Below, in pieces: positions 24,771 to 33,540 of a stretch of 33,540 nt of DNA (the first letter of the stretch is position 1; each line of letters opens with the position of its first letter). The DNA is taken from the NCBI GenBank assembly GCA_029940375.1, contig JAPYUX010000001.1, positions 1 through 33,540 on the forward strand, given 5' to 3'. The DNA is from Dehalococcoidia bacterium. GTDB taxonomy: Bacteria > Chloroflexota > Dehalococcoidia > Lucifugimonadales > Lucifugimonadaceae. The notes under the pieces are model-generated. The model searched no databases and was not told the origin of the DNA. It saw only the letters and a program-made list of their open reading frames with translations. The translations under genes and the position numbers were made by a program.

Positions 24771-26063
24771 TTATCTTAAAATTGATTTGCCTGCATATTC
24801 TGCTTTATTGCCTAAGATATCTTCAATTTTAAGTAACCTATTATATTTTGCAACCCTTTCTGACCTTGCAGGTGCTCCTGTTTTTATTTGTCCAGCATTA
24901 GTTCCTACAGATAAATCTGCTATAGTCGTATCTTCAGTTTCTCCAGATCTATGACTAATGACGCAATTATAATTATATTTTTTGGCAAGTTTTATTGTAT
25001 TTAAAGTTTCAGAAACAGTCCCAGATTGATTAAATTTAATTAGAATAGCATTTGCAGTATCATTATTTATTCCTTGATATAAATATTTTTCTTGAGTTAC
25101 AAAAAGATCGTCACCAACTAATTGGGTATTATTACCAGCAATTTCAGTAAATTTTTTCCAACCGTCCCAATCATCCTCACTTAATCCGTCTTCAATTGAA
25201 TATATAGGGTATTTATCTTTAAGCTTGGAATATTCTTCAATCATCCCATCAGAACTGAGATTTTTATTTTCTTTTTGTAGATGATACAAGTTAGATTTTT
25301 TTGAATGGAATTCAGTTGCAGCTGGATCTAGAGCAATGAATATTTGTTCTCCAGCGATATAATTAGCATCTTCAATAGCTTCAATTATTAGAGAAAGAAC
25401 TTGATCACTTGTTAGTCCTTCTGGTGCAAACCCACCTTCAAACCCTACATTTGTCGATAACTTTTCTCTTTCTAAAATCATTCCTAGACTATGATAAATT
25501 TCTGAACCTGCTCTTAAGGATTCCGAAAATGTATCTATTCCAGCGGGTACAATCATGAATTCTTGAAAATCTGTGGATCCTATTGCATGAGCTCCACCAT
25601 TCAATATATTCAACATTGGTACAGGAAGAATTGAAGGGATTTTATCATTTTCTAATTGAGCAATTCGTTCAAATAAATTTAATCCAATAGTTACGCTAGA
25701 AGCTTTTAGTACGGCCAAAGATACTGCTAGCATTGCATTAGCTCCTAGATTTTTTTTCTTTTCTGTTCCATCAATGTCAATCATTATTTGATCAATTTCA
25801 TCTTGTTTTAAAACATCAAATCCGACTAAGTTTTTAGATATAGTTGAATTAATGTTTTGTATAGCTTTTAAAACTCCTTTACCCTTATATCTATTTATAT
25901 CTCCGTCTCTGAGTTCTACTGCTTCTCTACTTCCTGTACTAGCACCTGAAGGTACCGAAGCTTGAACAGTGATTTTTTTATCAACTTCTACTTCAGCTAA
26001 AACAGTTGGATTTCCTCTAGAATCCAGGATTTCTTTTCCAGTTATTGATGTGATTAAGTTCAT
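24771..26063 (-). CDS. eno: Enolase
   Basis: A 430-residue enzyme converting 2-phosphoglycerate to phosphoenolpyruvate. Mg ligands are Asp246 (ALDPAA), Glu291 (SIEDGL) and Asp318 (VGDDL). The catalytic base is Lys343 (LIKFNQ), and the substrate loop SGASTGSREA lies at 39-48. SHRSGETEDT (370-379) is the conserved C-terminal signature. AAGGATAAAA-ATG gives a clear start. It lies between rph (8 bp upstream) and gap (17 bp downstream), so the three are probably one operon. Confidence 0.97.
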   Translation of the reverse strand: MNLITSITGKEILDSRGNPTVLAEVEVDKKITVQASVPSGASTGSREAVELRDGDINRYKGKGVLKAIQNINSTISKNLVGFDVLKQDEIDQIMIDIDGTEKKKNLGANAMLAVSLAVLKASSVTIGLNLFERIAQLENDKIPSILPVPMLNILNGGAHAIGSTDFQEFMIVPAGIDTFSESLRAGSEIYHSLGMILEREKLSTNVGFEGGFAPEGLTSDQVLSLIIEAIEDANYIAGEQIFIALDPAATEFHSKKSNLYHLQKENKNLSSDGMIEEYSKLKDKYPIYSIEDGLSEDDWDGWKKFTEIAGNNTQLVGDDLFVTQEKYLYQGINNDTANAILIKFNQSGTVSETLNTIKLAKKYNYNCVISHRSGETEDTTIADLSVGTNAGQIKTGAPARSERVAKYNRLLKIEDILGNKAEYAGKSILR

Positions 26064-26071
26064 TTTTATCC

Positions 26072-26791
26072 TTAAGAATTATTAATTTCATCAATAATTT
26101 TGTTTTGTTCAAATATAATATTTCTAATACCTTCAGTTGCTAGTGAAATTAAGCTATTCAAAATTTTCATTGTTGGTAATTCTTTCTCAGAGGTTCCCTG
26201 TATTTCTATTATGTCCAGATTTTGATTAAGAACTAAGTTCATATCAAAATCTGCCTGTGAATCTTCCATATAATCTAAATCTAATAACGGGGTCCCATTT
26301 ACAAGCCCTGCGCTTACTGCAGCTACCTGATTTTTAAAATACCTATTGGGATTTGTTCCAAAATGATTTCTTAAAGCCAAATATGTGGCAATGTATGCAC
26401 CGGAAATAGAAGCAGTTCTGGTTCCTCCATCAGCGTTTAGTACATCACAATCTACTGTAATCATTACACCTGATAATTTTTTTAAATTTAAAGCTTGTCT
26501 TAAAGATCTTCCTATCAATCTTTGAATTTCTTGAGTTCTTCCACTCATTTTATTTCCTCTATCTCTATTTATTCTTTCATTCGAAGAATTTGGTAACATA
26601 CTATATTCTGCTGTTAACCATCCTTGATTCTCATTTTTTAACCAATAAGGAATATGAGTAGAAATATTTGTAGAGCAAATAACTTTTGTATCTTCAAAAT
26701 TTATCAATACTGAGCCTATAGAATTTTTTTGAAAATTTGTTACTATAGATAGATTCCTGGCTTCATCATGTTTTCTATTGTTTTTTCTCAT
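26072..26791 (-). CDS. rph: Ribonuclease PH
   Basis: A phosphorolytic 3'-5' exoribonuclease of 239 residues that trims tRNA 3' ends. Conserved stretches are the N-terminal RKHDEARNLSIV (usual R-x-D-x-RP-x-x-I), RTQEIQRLIGRSLRQALN, and VDCDVLNADGGTRTASISG (the phosphate- and metal-binding region). I use the ATG at 26791, which aligns with the family start; an in-frame TTG five codons upstream (26806) has no advantage. It is the first gene of the leftward rph-eno-gap group and is divergent from the ketopantoate reductase gene. Confidence 0.95.
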   Translation of the reverse strand: MRKNNRKHDEARNLSIVTNFQKNSIGSVLINFEDTKVICSTNISTHIPYWLKNENQGWLTAEYSMLPNSSNERINRDRGNKMSGRTQEIQRLIGRSLRQALNLKKLSGVMITVDCDVLNADGGTRTASISGAYIATYLALRNHFGTNPNRYFKNQVAAVSAGLVNGTPLLDLDYMEDSQADFDMNLVLNQNLDIIEIQGTSEKELPTMKILNSLISLATEGIRNIIFEQNKIIDEINNS

Positions 26792-26886
26792 AGTATCATT
26801 GTACAAAATTAGATTTATTCTTGTGTTTATTTATATAAATCTTTCAACATTATTATCAAATCAAAATATTAATGGAGAAATATTGA

Positions 26887-27819
26887 ATGAAAATAGTGAT
26901 TATGGGGGCTGGTTCTGTAGGTGGTTACTATGGTGGAATACTTAAGAAAGAAGGTTTAGACGTTACCTTAGTTTGCCGTGGTACACACCGGGAAGCTATA
27001 TCATCACGAGGTTTAATAATAAAGTCTCACTGGGGCGATTTTAATATTATGATTCCGAGTGAAGAAGATACAAATAATATTGGAAAAGTAGATTTGATAA
27101 TATTTACTCCCAAACTTTATTCTAACTATATTGTAATACCTCAGATGGAACCATTAATTCATTCGAAAACCACAATTATCACCATTCAAAATGGTGTAAG
27201 TAGTCATAAACAACTGTCTGATTATTTTGGCATAGATAAAGTCATTCCTGCAGCAACATATATAGAGTCTGAAATTTTAGAACCTGGTGTTATTCAACAA
27301 AAAGGACCTACAGCTATTATTGAAATTGGCGAAATAAATAAAGAGCATTCAGATCGATTAAATAAAATTCATTCATTATTATCTTCTAAATATTTAAAAA
27401 TAATAATTTCTGAAGACATAATTTTAAGTTTATGGAACAAAATGATATCAATTGGATCAGTAGGTACAATAATGACTTCATTTAGAAGTAGTTTTATGGA
27501 AATTATGAAATTACAAAATGGTGAAGAAATACTTAGCGGAACAATGAGAGAAATTTTCAATGTAGGGAGATCAATTGGTGTTAATTTACATGAAAACATT
27601 ATTGAAGAAAAAATTAATGATTTAAAAAAAGAAGGAGATGATATAACTGCTTCTCTACAAACAGATTTTACTAATAATAAACCTTTAGAAATTGATTTTA
27701 TTTTAGGTTATGTGGTTGATTTGGCTAAAGAAAAAGGAATTAATTGCCCATATTCGACAACGTTAGTTTCATCTTTAGATAGATATAAGAAAGGTACCAT
27801 CAATGAAAAAAATCCTTAA
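26887..27819 (+). CDS. panE: Ketopantoate reductase family protein (2-dehydropantoate 2-reductase)
   Basis: A 310-residue NADPH-dependent reductase of the PanE/ApbA family, which makes pantoate for coenzyme A. The nucleotide site is MGAGSVGGYYG (6-16). The family lysine is Lys76 in FTPKLYS. IQNGV and SLWNKM precede the C-terminal helical domain. GGAGAA lies eight bases before the ATG. The stop overlaps the RraA-like gene by 17 bp. Paralogues of this family act on other 2-oxo acids, so the pantothenate assignment is likely but not proven by context. Confidence 0.85.
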   Translation: MKIVIMGAGSVGGYYGGILKKEGLDVTLVCRGTHREAISSRGLIIKSHWGDFNIMIPSEEDTNNIGKVDLIIFTPKLYSNYIVIPQMEPLIHSKTTIITIQNGVSSHKQLSDYFGIDKVIPAATYIESEILEPGVIQQKGPTAIIEIGEINKEHSDRLNKIHSLLSSKYLKIIISEDIILSLWNKMISIGSVGTIMTSFRSSFMEIMKLQNGEEILSGTMREIFNVGRSIGVNLHENIIEEKINDLKKEGDDITASLQTDFTNNKPLEIDFILGYVVDLAKEKGINCPYSTTLVSSLDRYKKGTINEKNP

Positions 27820-28513
27820 ACAAATCTCTCAGTTAAGTTCACAGAGTGTTGTAGATGCTATGAGTATATTACATTGGCCTCAAACAATGATACATGGATC
27901 AAGGTCTTTATTTCCTGGAGGAAAAATATGTGGATTGGCTGTTACTTTAAGATTTGTTTTATTCAGAGAAGATCTATTACAAGATCTTCCAAAAGGTTCA
28001 GATTCTGCTGAATATAGGGCGTTTGAATTATGTGATCCAGAAAAAGTATTGGTAGTATCTTCAGTAGGTCCATGGGAGTCGATTGGTGGAGATATAAAAT
28101 TTTTGCGCTTATATCAAAAAAAAGTAGCTGGAATAGTGACAGATGGTTCCATAAGAGATTCAAATAGTATCAGAGACTATCAAATTCCTGTATATGCTCA
28201 TTCTTCCACTGCCAAACAAGGGCCAGGTGTAATGTTACCGTGGTCAGTAAACGAACCAATTAATTGTGGTGGAATCCTCGTTAGAGAAGGGGATATAATT
28301 TTAGGTGACGATGATGGAGTTGTTGTTTTACCTCAAAAAATAAGTTCAGAAGTTTTAGATATAGCTAAAAAAAGAATAGAAATAGAAGAAGTCGTAAAAA
28401 ATGAATTACAAGTAAATCCTACTTCACCGGGAAAATATTATCCATTTAATGATAAAACATTAGAATTATATAATCAAAAAAAGAAAAATAAAAAAAAATC
28501 AAGTAATTTATAA
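27803..28513 (+). CDS. RraA-family protein (HMG aldolase/oxaloacetate decarboxylase-like)
   Basis: A 236-residue protein of the RraA/MenG-like fold. The metal and substrate motif is VTDGSIRDS (112-120), with Asp114, Arg118 and Asp119, preceded by GGD (95-97). The C-terminal ILGDDDGVVVLP is also typical. Members are aldolases, oxaloacetate decarboxylases or regulators of RNase E. With a 2-oxo-acid reductase overlapping in front, an aldolase role on a branched 2-oxo acid is plausible. The tail is unusually Lys/Asn-rich (QKKKNKKKSSN). Confidence 0.85.
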   Translation: MKKILKQISQLSSQSVVDAMSILHWPQTMIHGSRSLFPGGKICGLAVTLRFVLFREDLLQDLPKGSDSAEYRAFELCDPEKVLVVSSVGPWESIGGDIKFLRLYQKKVAGIVTDGSIRDSNSIRDYQIPVYAHSSTAKQGPGVMLPWSVNEPINCGGILVREGDIILGDDDGVVVLPQKISSEVLDIAKKRIEIEEVVKNELQVNPTSPGKYYPFNDKTLELYNQKKKNKKKSSNL

Positions 28514-28580
28514 AAATAAATTTATTATAATTGGTATTGGTTAGTAAATTTAAATACTTTACGAATGTGGGGAAAAATAT

Positions 28581-29513
28581 ATGGCAAACGAAGCTAAAGC
28601 TTTTATGAATGGTAAAAAAGTTTCATTGAAAGATGCCAAAGTAGGAATAATGACTCATGCATTGCATTATGGTACAGCAGTGTTTGAAGGAATAAGAGGT
28701 AATTGGAATGAATCTAAAGAAAAGATGATAATATTCAGATTGAAGGAACACTATGATAGATTATTAAGAGGCTCTAATATTCTAAAAATGGATTTGGGTT
28801 ATACTTCTCAAGAAATGTGTGATATTACAGTAGATTTGGTAAAAAGTAATGGTTATAAAGAAGATATATATATCAGACCATTGGCGTATAAATCTCAAGA
28901 GTTAATCGCAAATTTGAAACTTCATGAATTAGAAGATGATTTATCAATAATAGTAATACCATTTGGAGCATATATTGATAACACTAAGCCTATTAAATGT
29001 CAGACTAGCTCTTGGAGAAGACCAGAAGATACAATGATGCCCACCGGAGTTAAGCTTGCAGGCCTTTATACCACCAGTATTTTGGCAAAAACTGAAGCAG
29101 TATCTGCAGGTTATGATGAAGCTATCTTGCTTAATAACGACGGAACAGTTTCTGAAGGTAGTGGAGAAAATCTTTTCATGATTCAAAATGATGAAATTAT
29201 AACCCCAACTGAGACAGATAATTGTCTATTGGGCATAACTAGAAATACCATAATTCAAATAGCAAAAAACGAACTGAATATAGATATAAAAGAAAGAAGA
29301 ATACATCGTTCTGAACTTTATTTATCTGATGAAATATTTCTTACAGGAACTGCAGCACACGTAACATCAGTGGGATCTTTGGATAATAGAACTATAGGAA
29401 ATGGAAAAGTTGGTCAAATAACTAAAACTCTACAAGATATTTATTTTTCAATTGTAAGTGGAAAAATTGAAGATAAAAAGTATAAATCTTGGCTAACAGA
29501 ATTTAAGATTTAA
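28581..29513 (+). CDS. ilvE: Branched-chain amino acid aminotransferase
   Basis: A 310-residue fold-type IV PLP transaminase for Leu, Ile and Val. The PLP lysine is Lys158 in GVKLAGLY. Glu192 in SEGSGENLF holds the PLP ring nitrogen, and GTAVFEGIRG (31-40) and EIFLTGTAAHVTSV are family signatures. GGGG precedes the ATG. It lies downstream of the ketopantoate reductase and RraA genes, and pantothenate and valine synthesis share 2-oxoisovalerate. The 3' end overlaps the convergent PHP gene by 11 bp. Confidence 0.95.
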   Translation: MANEAKAFMNGKKVSLKDAKVGIMTHALHYGTAVFEGIRGNWNESKEKMIIFRLKEHYDRLLRGSNILKMDLGYTSQEMCDITVDLVKSNGYKEDIYIRPLAYKSQELIANLKLHELEDDLSIIVIPFGAYIDNTKPIKCQTSSWRRPEDTMMPTGVKLAGLYTTSILAKTEAVSAGYDEAILLNNDGTVSEGSGENLFMIQNDEIITPTETDNCLLGITRNTIIQIAKNELNIDIKERRIHRSELYLSDEIFLTGTAAHVTSVGSLDNRTIGNGKVGQITKTLQDIYFSIVSGKIEDKKYKSWLTEFKI

Positions 29514-30228
29514 TTTCGTAATCATTTGATAAATTTTCATCAAGAACTAATTTTGGATTTGTATCGATTAATTGATTTAATTTATTGTTTCCAATTAAAG
29601 AATTTAATTCATTTAAAGTTATGTTAATTTGTTCAGAGTTAAGTTCTTGATGATTTTGAAAATCTGTAGCTATAAAGTCATAGTATCCTTTTAATAAAAA
29701 TTCTCGCGCCGTACTTCCTATTATTTCAGGATAAAAAGAAATCATAGAACCAAGAGATAATTGGAACAATACTCCTAAAGATTTTAGATTATTTATGCTT
29801 CCAATATTCTGCAATGTTGGATTTCTTTCAGGGTGTACAATTATGGGAATTGACCCATTTTTTATTAATTTTAACAAAGTTTCTGTGCTTTTCTTTATGC
29901 TTTGAAATTTATTTAATTCCACCAAAATGAATCTACTTTTATTTATATGAAAATCAGACGGATTTTCAAAGTGGCTTAAAGAAAAGTTTGATAACAAAAT
30001 TTCACTTGCAGCAAAATATTTATTTTTTTCTATATTTTTCACAATATTATCAAATTGATTACGAAACAATTTTTCGGATCTTATAGGAATATATTTTTCA
30101 GAAATAACAAAAACTATTTGATCAAAATTTACGTTGTTTAAAAACTTTTCATTAATCTTAAAATTTCTTTCAGTCAATTCTTCTATTGCTGTATAAAAAT
30201 TGAAATTTTTATTGTTAATGTCAATCAT
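29503..30228 (-). CDS. Degenerate PHP-domain protein (CpsB/YwqE-like)
   Basis: A 241-residue protein. Its C-terminal half follows CpsB/YwqE-type tyrosine phosphatases (PHP domain): IPIIVHPERN (127-136), the LKSLGVLFQLSLGSM strand and YYDFIATDFQNH (182-193). The metal-binding motifs are mostly lost. The N-terminus reads MIDINNK where the family has D-x-H-x-H, no ATPH motif is found, and the SD-x-H motif is altered to TDFQNH. It may be a non-catalytic paralogue or a very divergent enzyme. It follows the PIG-L gene by nine bases, pointing to a surface-polysaccharide or thiol-related pathway. Confidence 0.65.
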   Translation of the reverse strand: MIDINNKNFNFYTAIEELTERNFKINEKFLNNVNFDQIVFVISEKYIPIRSEKLFRNQFDNIVKNIEKNKYFAASEILLSNFSLSHFENPSDFHINKSRFILVELNKFQSIKKSTETLLKLIKNGSIPIIVHPERNPTLQNIGSINNLKSLGVLFQLSLGSMISFYPEIIGSTAREFLLKGYYDFIATDFQNHQELNSEQINITLNELNSLIGNNKLNQLIDTNPKLVLDENLSNDYEIKS

Positions 30229-30237
30229 TTTTATTAC

Positions 30238-30960
30238 TTAACCCCTTGCTTCAATCATTCTGAATAGTTCTCCATATTTAAAAGGGTACGTGGATGCATA
30301 ATTATGCAATCTTTTTAGCATTACTTCCTCTTTTGCTGAACCAACGGATAATCCCTGTATTTGGCTTTTATGTTTAGAAAGAGATTCTATCTTTTTTGTT
30401 TCATACCCAGTTACATCAATTATAGTATTTGGTGTGTCGCAACCCCAAAAAAATAGATTTTTAGCTTTATGTGGTTTGATTTTTTCATTTAACTGTTCAG
30501 GGAAATGTAAATGATCTCTTGAATAAGGATAAATAGAATCCATGACTGTGATTCCAAGATTTCTATGATCCTTATGCAAAAAACCACTAATCCTGAACGG
30601 ATCGTGAGTAAAAACAGATTCAGGTTTAAATTTTCTAATTAAGAATACCAAGTCAGATAATAATTGTTTATTTGACTCAAGTTCTCCATCCTTATAACCT
30701 AGCTCTATTATTTCTTTAACACCTAAAACTTTTGCTGCTTCATCTTGTTCTTTTGATCTTATATTTACTATTTTTTTGCTTGTCATTGAGAGGTTATTAG
30801 AACCACTGGAACCAGTTGTTGCTAATACATAGATAACTTCAGTGCCTTTATTGCACCATTTTGCGATAGTTCCTCCTGTGCCAATTTCTGCATCATCTGG
30901 GTGAGCAAAAATTACCATAGCCTTTTTTGGAATAAAATTAAATTCTTTTGCTTTATTCAT
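30238..30960 (-). CDS. PIG-L/LmbE-family deacetylase
   Basis: A 240-residue zinc deacetylase of the family that includes N-acetylglucosaminyl-PI, MshB and BshB deacetylases. Zinc ligands are His20 and Asp23 (AHPDD) and His132 (HKDHR). The ATTGSSGSN and FTHDPF segments are also conserved. It would remove an N-acetyl group from a GlcNAc-type substrate. Candidates are sugar-linked thiols (bacillithiol/mycothiol-like) or glycolipids; no glycosyltransferase partner lies in the window. It is monocistronic or paired with the degenerate PHP gene downstream. Confidence 0.9.
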   Translation of the reverse strand: MNKAKEFNFIPKKAMVIFAHPDDAEIGTGGTIAKWCNKGTEVIYVLATTGSSGSNNLSMTSKKIVNIRSKEQDEAAKVLGVKEIIELGYKDGELESNKQLLSDLVFLIRKFKPESVFTHDPFRISGFLHKDHRNLGITVMDSIYPYSRDHLHFPEQLNEKIKPHKAKNLFFWGCDTPNTIIDVTGYETKKIESLSKHKSQIQGLSVGSAKEEVMLKRLHNYASTYPFKYGELFRMIEARG

Positions 30961-31067
30961 AATATTGTTTCAAATAGTTATTTCATTTATTATCACATTA
31001 TAAAAAAAAAATTATCATTTATTCTAATAAGAAAAACTAATAATTTTTACTCTGTTAAGGATCAATT

Positions 31068-32282
31068 ATGAAAAAAGATTTAGAAGTCGAAGAAATTATT
31101 GATAAAGAAAATATAAGACAAAGAGATTCAGCGATATTTATTGCTTCTGAAAATTATGCATCTGAAGCTGTCAGAAATTATACAGGTTCTATTTTAACCA
31201 ATAAATATGCTGAAGGTTATCCAGGGAAAAGATATTATGCAGGTTGTGAAAATGTAGACATTGCTGAAAACTTAGCAATAAATCGAGGTAAAGAATTGTT
31301 TGAATGTAATCATATGAATGTTCAACCTCATTCAGGCTCACAGGCTAATATGGCAGTTTATATGTCGTTATTACAAACAGGTGATAAAATCCTTAGTTTA
31401 TCACTTGATCATGGAGGACATCTTTCACATGGGCACAACGTAAACTTTTCTGGAAAACTTTTTGATATTCATAATTATTACTTAAATCAAGATACGGAAA
31501 TTATTGATTATGAACAATTGGAGAATGTTGCACGAAAAATACAACCTAAAATAATTATTTGTGGCTATTCAGCTTATTCTAGGACCATAGATTTTCAAAA
31601 ATTTAAACAAATTGCAAAAGAGACTAATTCATTACTAATGGCTGATATAGCCCACATTGCTGGTTTGGTTGCTACTAAGTTACATCCTTCTCCAGTGGGA
31701 ATCGCAGATATAATTACTTCTACAACCCATAAAACATTAAGAGGACCAAGAGGAGGAATAGCTATGATTTCAAAAGAATTATCAAGAAAATATGATAGAG
31801 GAATTTTTCCTATGATACAGGGAGGTCCTATCATGAATACTATATTGGCAAAGGCTGTGGCTTTTAAGGAAGCTTTAAGTAATGATTTCAAGAATTATTC
31901 AACAAATATTATTTCTAATTCCAAATTACTTGCCAAAATTTTTCAAGAAGGAGGACTTCGTATTGTTTCTGGTGGGACAGACAATCATCTTATGTTGTTG
32001 GATCTAAGAAATATTAAAATAAATGGTTCTGAGGCCGAGGAAAAATTGAATTCAGTGGGGATAATAGTTAACAAAAATGCAATTCCATTTGACCCTCTTC
32101 CCCCAAATATAACTTCTGGAATAAGAATTGGTACACCAGCGATCACCACCAGACGAATAAATGAAGAAGATTTATCAACTATTGGAGATTTAATTGTTCA
32201 AACTCTGAAAACTCCAACAAAAAAACTATCAATTATAAAAAGTAAAGTAACGAGAATAATGCAAAAATTGCCTCTTCCTTAA
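31068..32282 (+). CDS. glyA: Serine hydroxymethyltransferase
   Basis: A 404-residue PLP enzyme interconverting serine and glycine with tetrahydrofolate. The PLP lysine is Lys222 in TSTTHKTLRGPRGG (217-230). IASENYAS (25-32), EGYPGKRYYAGCE and the DIAHIAGLV segment are canonical. AAGGATC precedes the ATG. It is slightly shorter than most GlyA. It starts a rightward core segment followed by the rpsF operon 86 bp later, and would feed one-carbon units to folate metabolism. Confidence 0.97.
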   Translation: MKKDLEVEEIIDKENIRQRDSAIFIASENYASEAVRNYTGSILTNKYAEGYPGKRYYAGCENVDIAENLAINRGKELFECNHMNVQPHSGSQANMAVYMSLLQTGDKILSLSLDHGGHLSHGHNVNFSGKLFDIHNYYLNQDTEIIDYEQLENVARKIQPKIIICGYSAYSRTIDFQKFKQIAKETNSLLMADIAHIAGLVATKLHPSPVGIADIITSTTHKTLRGPRGGIAMISKELSRKYDRGIFPMIQGGPIMNTILAKAVAFKEALSNDFKNYSTNIISNSKLLAKIFQEGGLRIVSGGTDNHLMLLDLRNIKINGSEAEEKLNSVGIIVNKNAIPFDPLPPNITSGIRIGTPAITTRRINEEDLSTIGDLIVQTLKTPTKKLSIIKSKVTRIMQKLPLP

Positions 32283-32368
32283 TAAATATATTGAATTTTT
32301 TACTAGTATAATGATGAATGGATGATATAATTTTCTTGTAGTTTTAAAATACATAAAAGAGATAAAAA

Positions 32369-32698
32369 TTGCGTAAATATGAATTGATGTGGATTGTTGG
32401 TGGAGATTTGAATGATACTGCAACTGATGATTCAATAAATGAAGTAAGAGATCTGTTAGAAAAAAACCAAGGAATAAAAGTTGATCATATTTCCAGATGG
32501 TTACATAGAAAACTATCTTATCCAATAGAAGAGTTTGATAATGGTACTTATTTTATTTCTGTATTCGAAAGTGAACCTTCATCTATAAAAACTTTAGATA
32601 ACGTTCTAAAGGATAATGAATCAATTATTAGACATTTGATTACTAAAAAAGAGAATTTAAAACCTTATAAATCAAAATCAAAATTAAAATCTGATTAA
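32369..32698 (+). CDS. rpsF: Ribosomal protein S6
   Basis: A 109-residue 30S protein that pairs with S18. It begins MRKYELMWIV, the usual S6 start, from a TTG codon at 32369 with an AAGAGA ribosome site. The IDHISRWLHRKLSYPI-type core (VDHISRWLHRKLSYPIEEFD) and the Lys-rich tail fit the family. It heads the conserved rpsF-ssb-rpsR operon; the gaps are 14 and 27 bp. The use of TTG here and in ssb suggests reduced initiation strength or a lineage habit. Confidence 0.95.
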   Translation: MRKYELMWIVGGDLNDTATDDSINEVRDLLEKNQGIKVDHISRWLHRKLSYPIEEFDNGTYFISVFESEPSSIKTLDNVLKDNESIIRHLITKKENLKPYKSKSKLKSD

Positions 32699-32712
32699 AG
32701 AAGAGATAAATA

Positions 32713-33177
32713 TTGAGTTTAAATCAAATATTATTAATAGGGAATTGTGGATCTGATCCTGAAATGAGATATACTCCTAATGGAGCTATGGTTGTAAACT
32801 TTAGTCTAGCTGTTAACTCTTACAGAAATTCTCCTGAAGGTGATCAAATACAAGAAACTGAATGGTTTAGAGTGTCTTGTTGGAACAAAACTGCTGAATC
32901 AGTAAATCAATACCTTCAAAAAGGTCAAAAATGTTTTATTGAGGGCAGGTTTAGATCCTCCAATTATACAGCAAATGACGGAACGCAGAAACAAAGTAGT
33001 GAAGTAACTGCATTTAGAGTAATTTTTTTGGATAGATCCACTGGAAATGTTTCAGGTGAAGGTATTGCAAATGAAAATAATTCCTCTCAGACAACTCAAC
33101 CAACTGATGTAAAAGAAAATATCATCGAAACCAATCAAAATGATGAAACCGATGATGTTGAAGAATTACCTTGGTAA
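32713..33177 (+). CDS. ssb: Single-stranded DNA-binding protein
   Basis: A 154-residue SSB. The OB fold spans about 1-112 (ILLIGNCGSDPEMRYTPNGA at 6-25, ETEWFRVSCWNKTAE, KCFIEGRFRSSNY). A flexible Asn/Gln/Thr-rich linker follows. The acidic tip DDVEELPW replaces the usual DDDIPF and should still bind repair and replication partners. Translation starts at TTG 32713 after AAGAGATAAATA. It sits between S6 and S18 in the canonical operon. Confidence 0.95.
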   Translation: MSLNQILLIGNCGSDPEMRYTPNGAMVVNFSLAVNSYRNSPEGDQIQETEWFRVSCWNKTAESVNQYLQKGQKCFIEGRFRSSNYTANDGTQKQSSEVTAFRVIFLDRSTGNVSGEGIANENNSSQTTQPTDVKENIIETNQNDETDDVEELPW

Positions 33178-33204
33178 TAAAAAAATGAAATTGGGAATAA
33201 AATA

Positions 33205-33540
33205 ATGACAACATATAATAGACAAAATTCTCGGAACAATTCTCGGAACAATTCTTTTTTTGATTTTAGAACTAGAAAAAAACCAATAGAGAAAATGATT
33301 GATGGTTTGCCTGTTGATTACAAGGATGTAGATGTTTTATTGAATTATATTTCTGATAGAGCGAAGATTACTAGTGCTTATAGAATTGGTAACAACGCTA
33401 AAGATCATCGAAGCCTTACAGCCGCCATTAAAAGAGCAAGATTTATGGCATTGTTACCAATTTCACATGACCATGAGATAATTAGAACTCCAAAAGAAGA
33501 GCCAAAAGCTGAAACTCCAAAAGAAGAGCCAAAAGCTGAA
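33205..33540 (+). CDS. rpsR: Ribosomal protein S18 with repeat-containing tail (partial)
   Basis: The frame is open from ATG 33205 to the window end (112 codons, no stop). The S18 core is clear: [20 protein letters not shown] and [15 protein letters not shown]. The N-terminus carries NSRN repeated (12-bp DNA repeat from 33226). After the core, where S18 normally ends, a charged extension begins. It is built of an exact 27-bp unit encoding TPKEEPKAE, two copies of which (33487-33513 and 33514-33540) reach the edge. It is the third gene of the rpsF-ssb-rpsR operon, with a GGGA ribosome site nine bases upstream. Confidence 0.93.
   Translation, partial: MTTYNRQNSRNNSRNNSFFDFRTRKKPIEKMIDGLPVDYKDVDVLLNYISDRAKITSAYRIGNNAKDHRSLTAAIKRARFMALLPISHDHEIIRTPKEEPKAETPKEEPKAE

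Overview
The window is an AT-rich bacterial chromosome segment with densely packed housekeeping genes, short overlaps, frequent TTG starts, and a normal anti-Shine-Dalgarno at the 16S 3' end. The gene set (16S, pdxS-pdxT next to an R3H/AAA ATPase and tmk, rpsF-ssb-rpsR) and the low GC best fit a streamlined marine member of Chloroflexota (SAR202/Dehalococcoidia-like). That placement is inferred from gene content and general rRNA character; no alignment was run.

Region 1 (1-1173) is the 3' half of a 16S rRNA gene, a 334-base spacer and an intact tRNA-Ile(GAT). No tRNA-Ala or 23S rRNA follows.

Region 2 (1126-8786) is a 7.6 kb integrative element in the 3' half of tRNA-Ile. A perfect 49-bp direct repeat (anticodon arm to just past CCA) lies at 1126-1174 and 8738-8786. 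A tyrosine recombinase sits beside the intact tRNA. The cargo is a metal/metalloid-type permease with an overlapping ArsR-family repressor and a palindromic operator; a four-gene operon (membrane protein, XRE regulator, ABC ATPase, ABC-2 permease) with a good sigma70-type promoter; and a three-gene leftward operon of unrecognised proteins (acidic protein, HTH plus eight-cysteine zinc protein, ribbon-helix-helix-like protein) at the far end. This element is the most novel part of the window.

Region 3 (8787-9504) is gene-poor, with a decayed coding remnant and a good intrinsic terminator. It may be the old downstream flank of the rRNA operon.

Region 4 (9505-18663) is accessory metabolism and transport: membrane proteins, a DinB-like protein, an EamA transporter, a CPPED1-like phosphoesterase, a glutathione-independent formaldehyde dehydrogenase with a beta-propeller partner, a YjgF/RidA-like protein and an MFS transporter whose N-terminus extends past the first ATG.

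Region 5 (18650-33540) is core genome: an AlkA-like glycosylase and a Nudix hydrolase; a leftward block rph-eno-gap-pdxS-pdxT-R3H ATPase-tmk; a rightward block of ketopantoate reductase, RraA-like protein and ilvE; a leftward pair of PIG-L deacetylase and degenerate PHP protein; then glyA and the rpsF-ssb-rpsR operon. The S18 gene runs off the window with a repetitive charged C-terminal tail.
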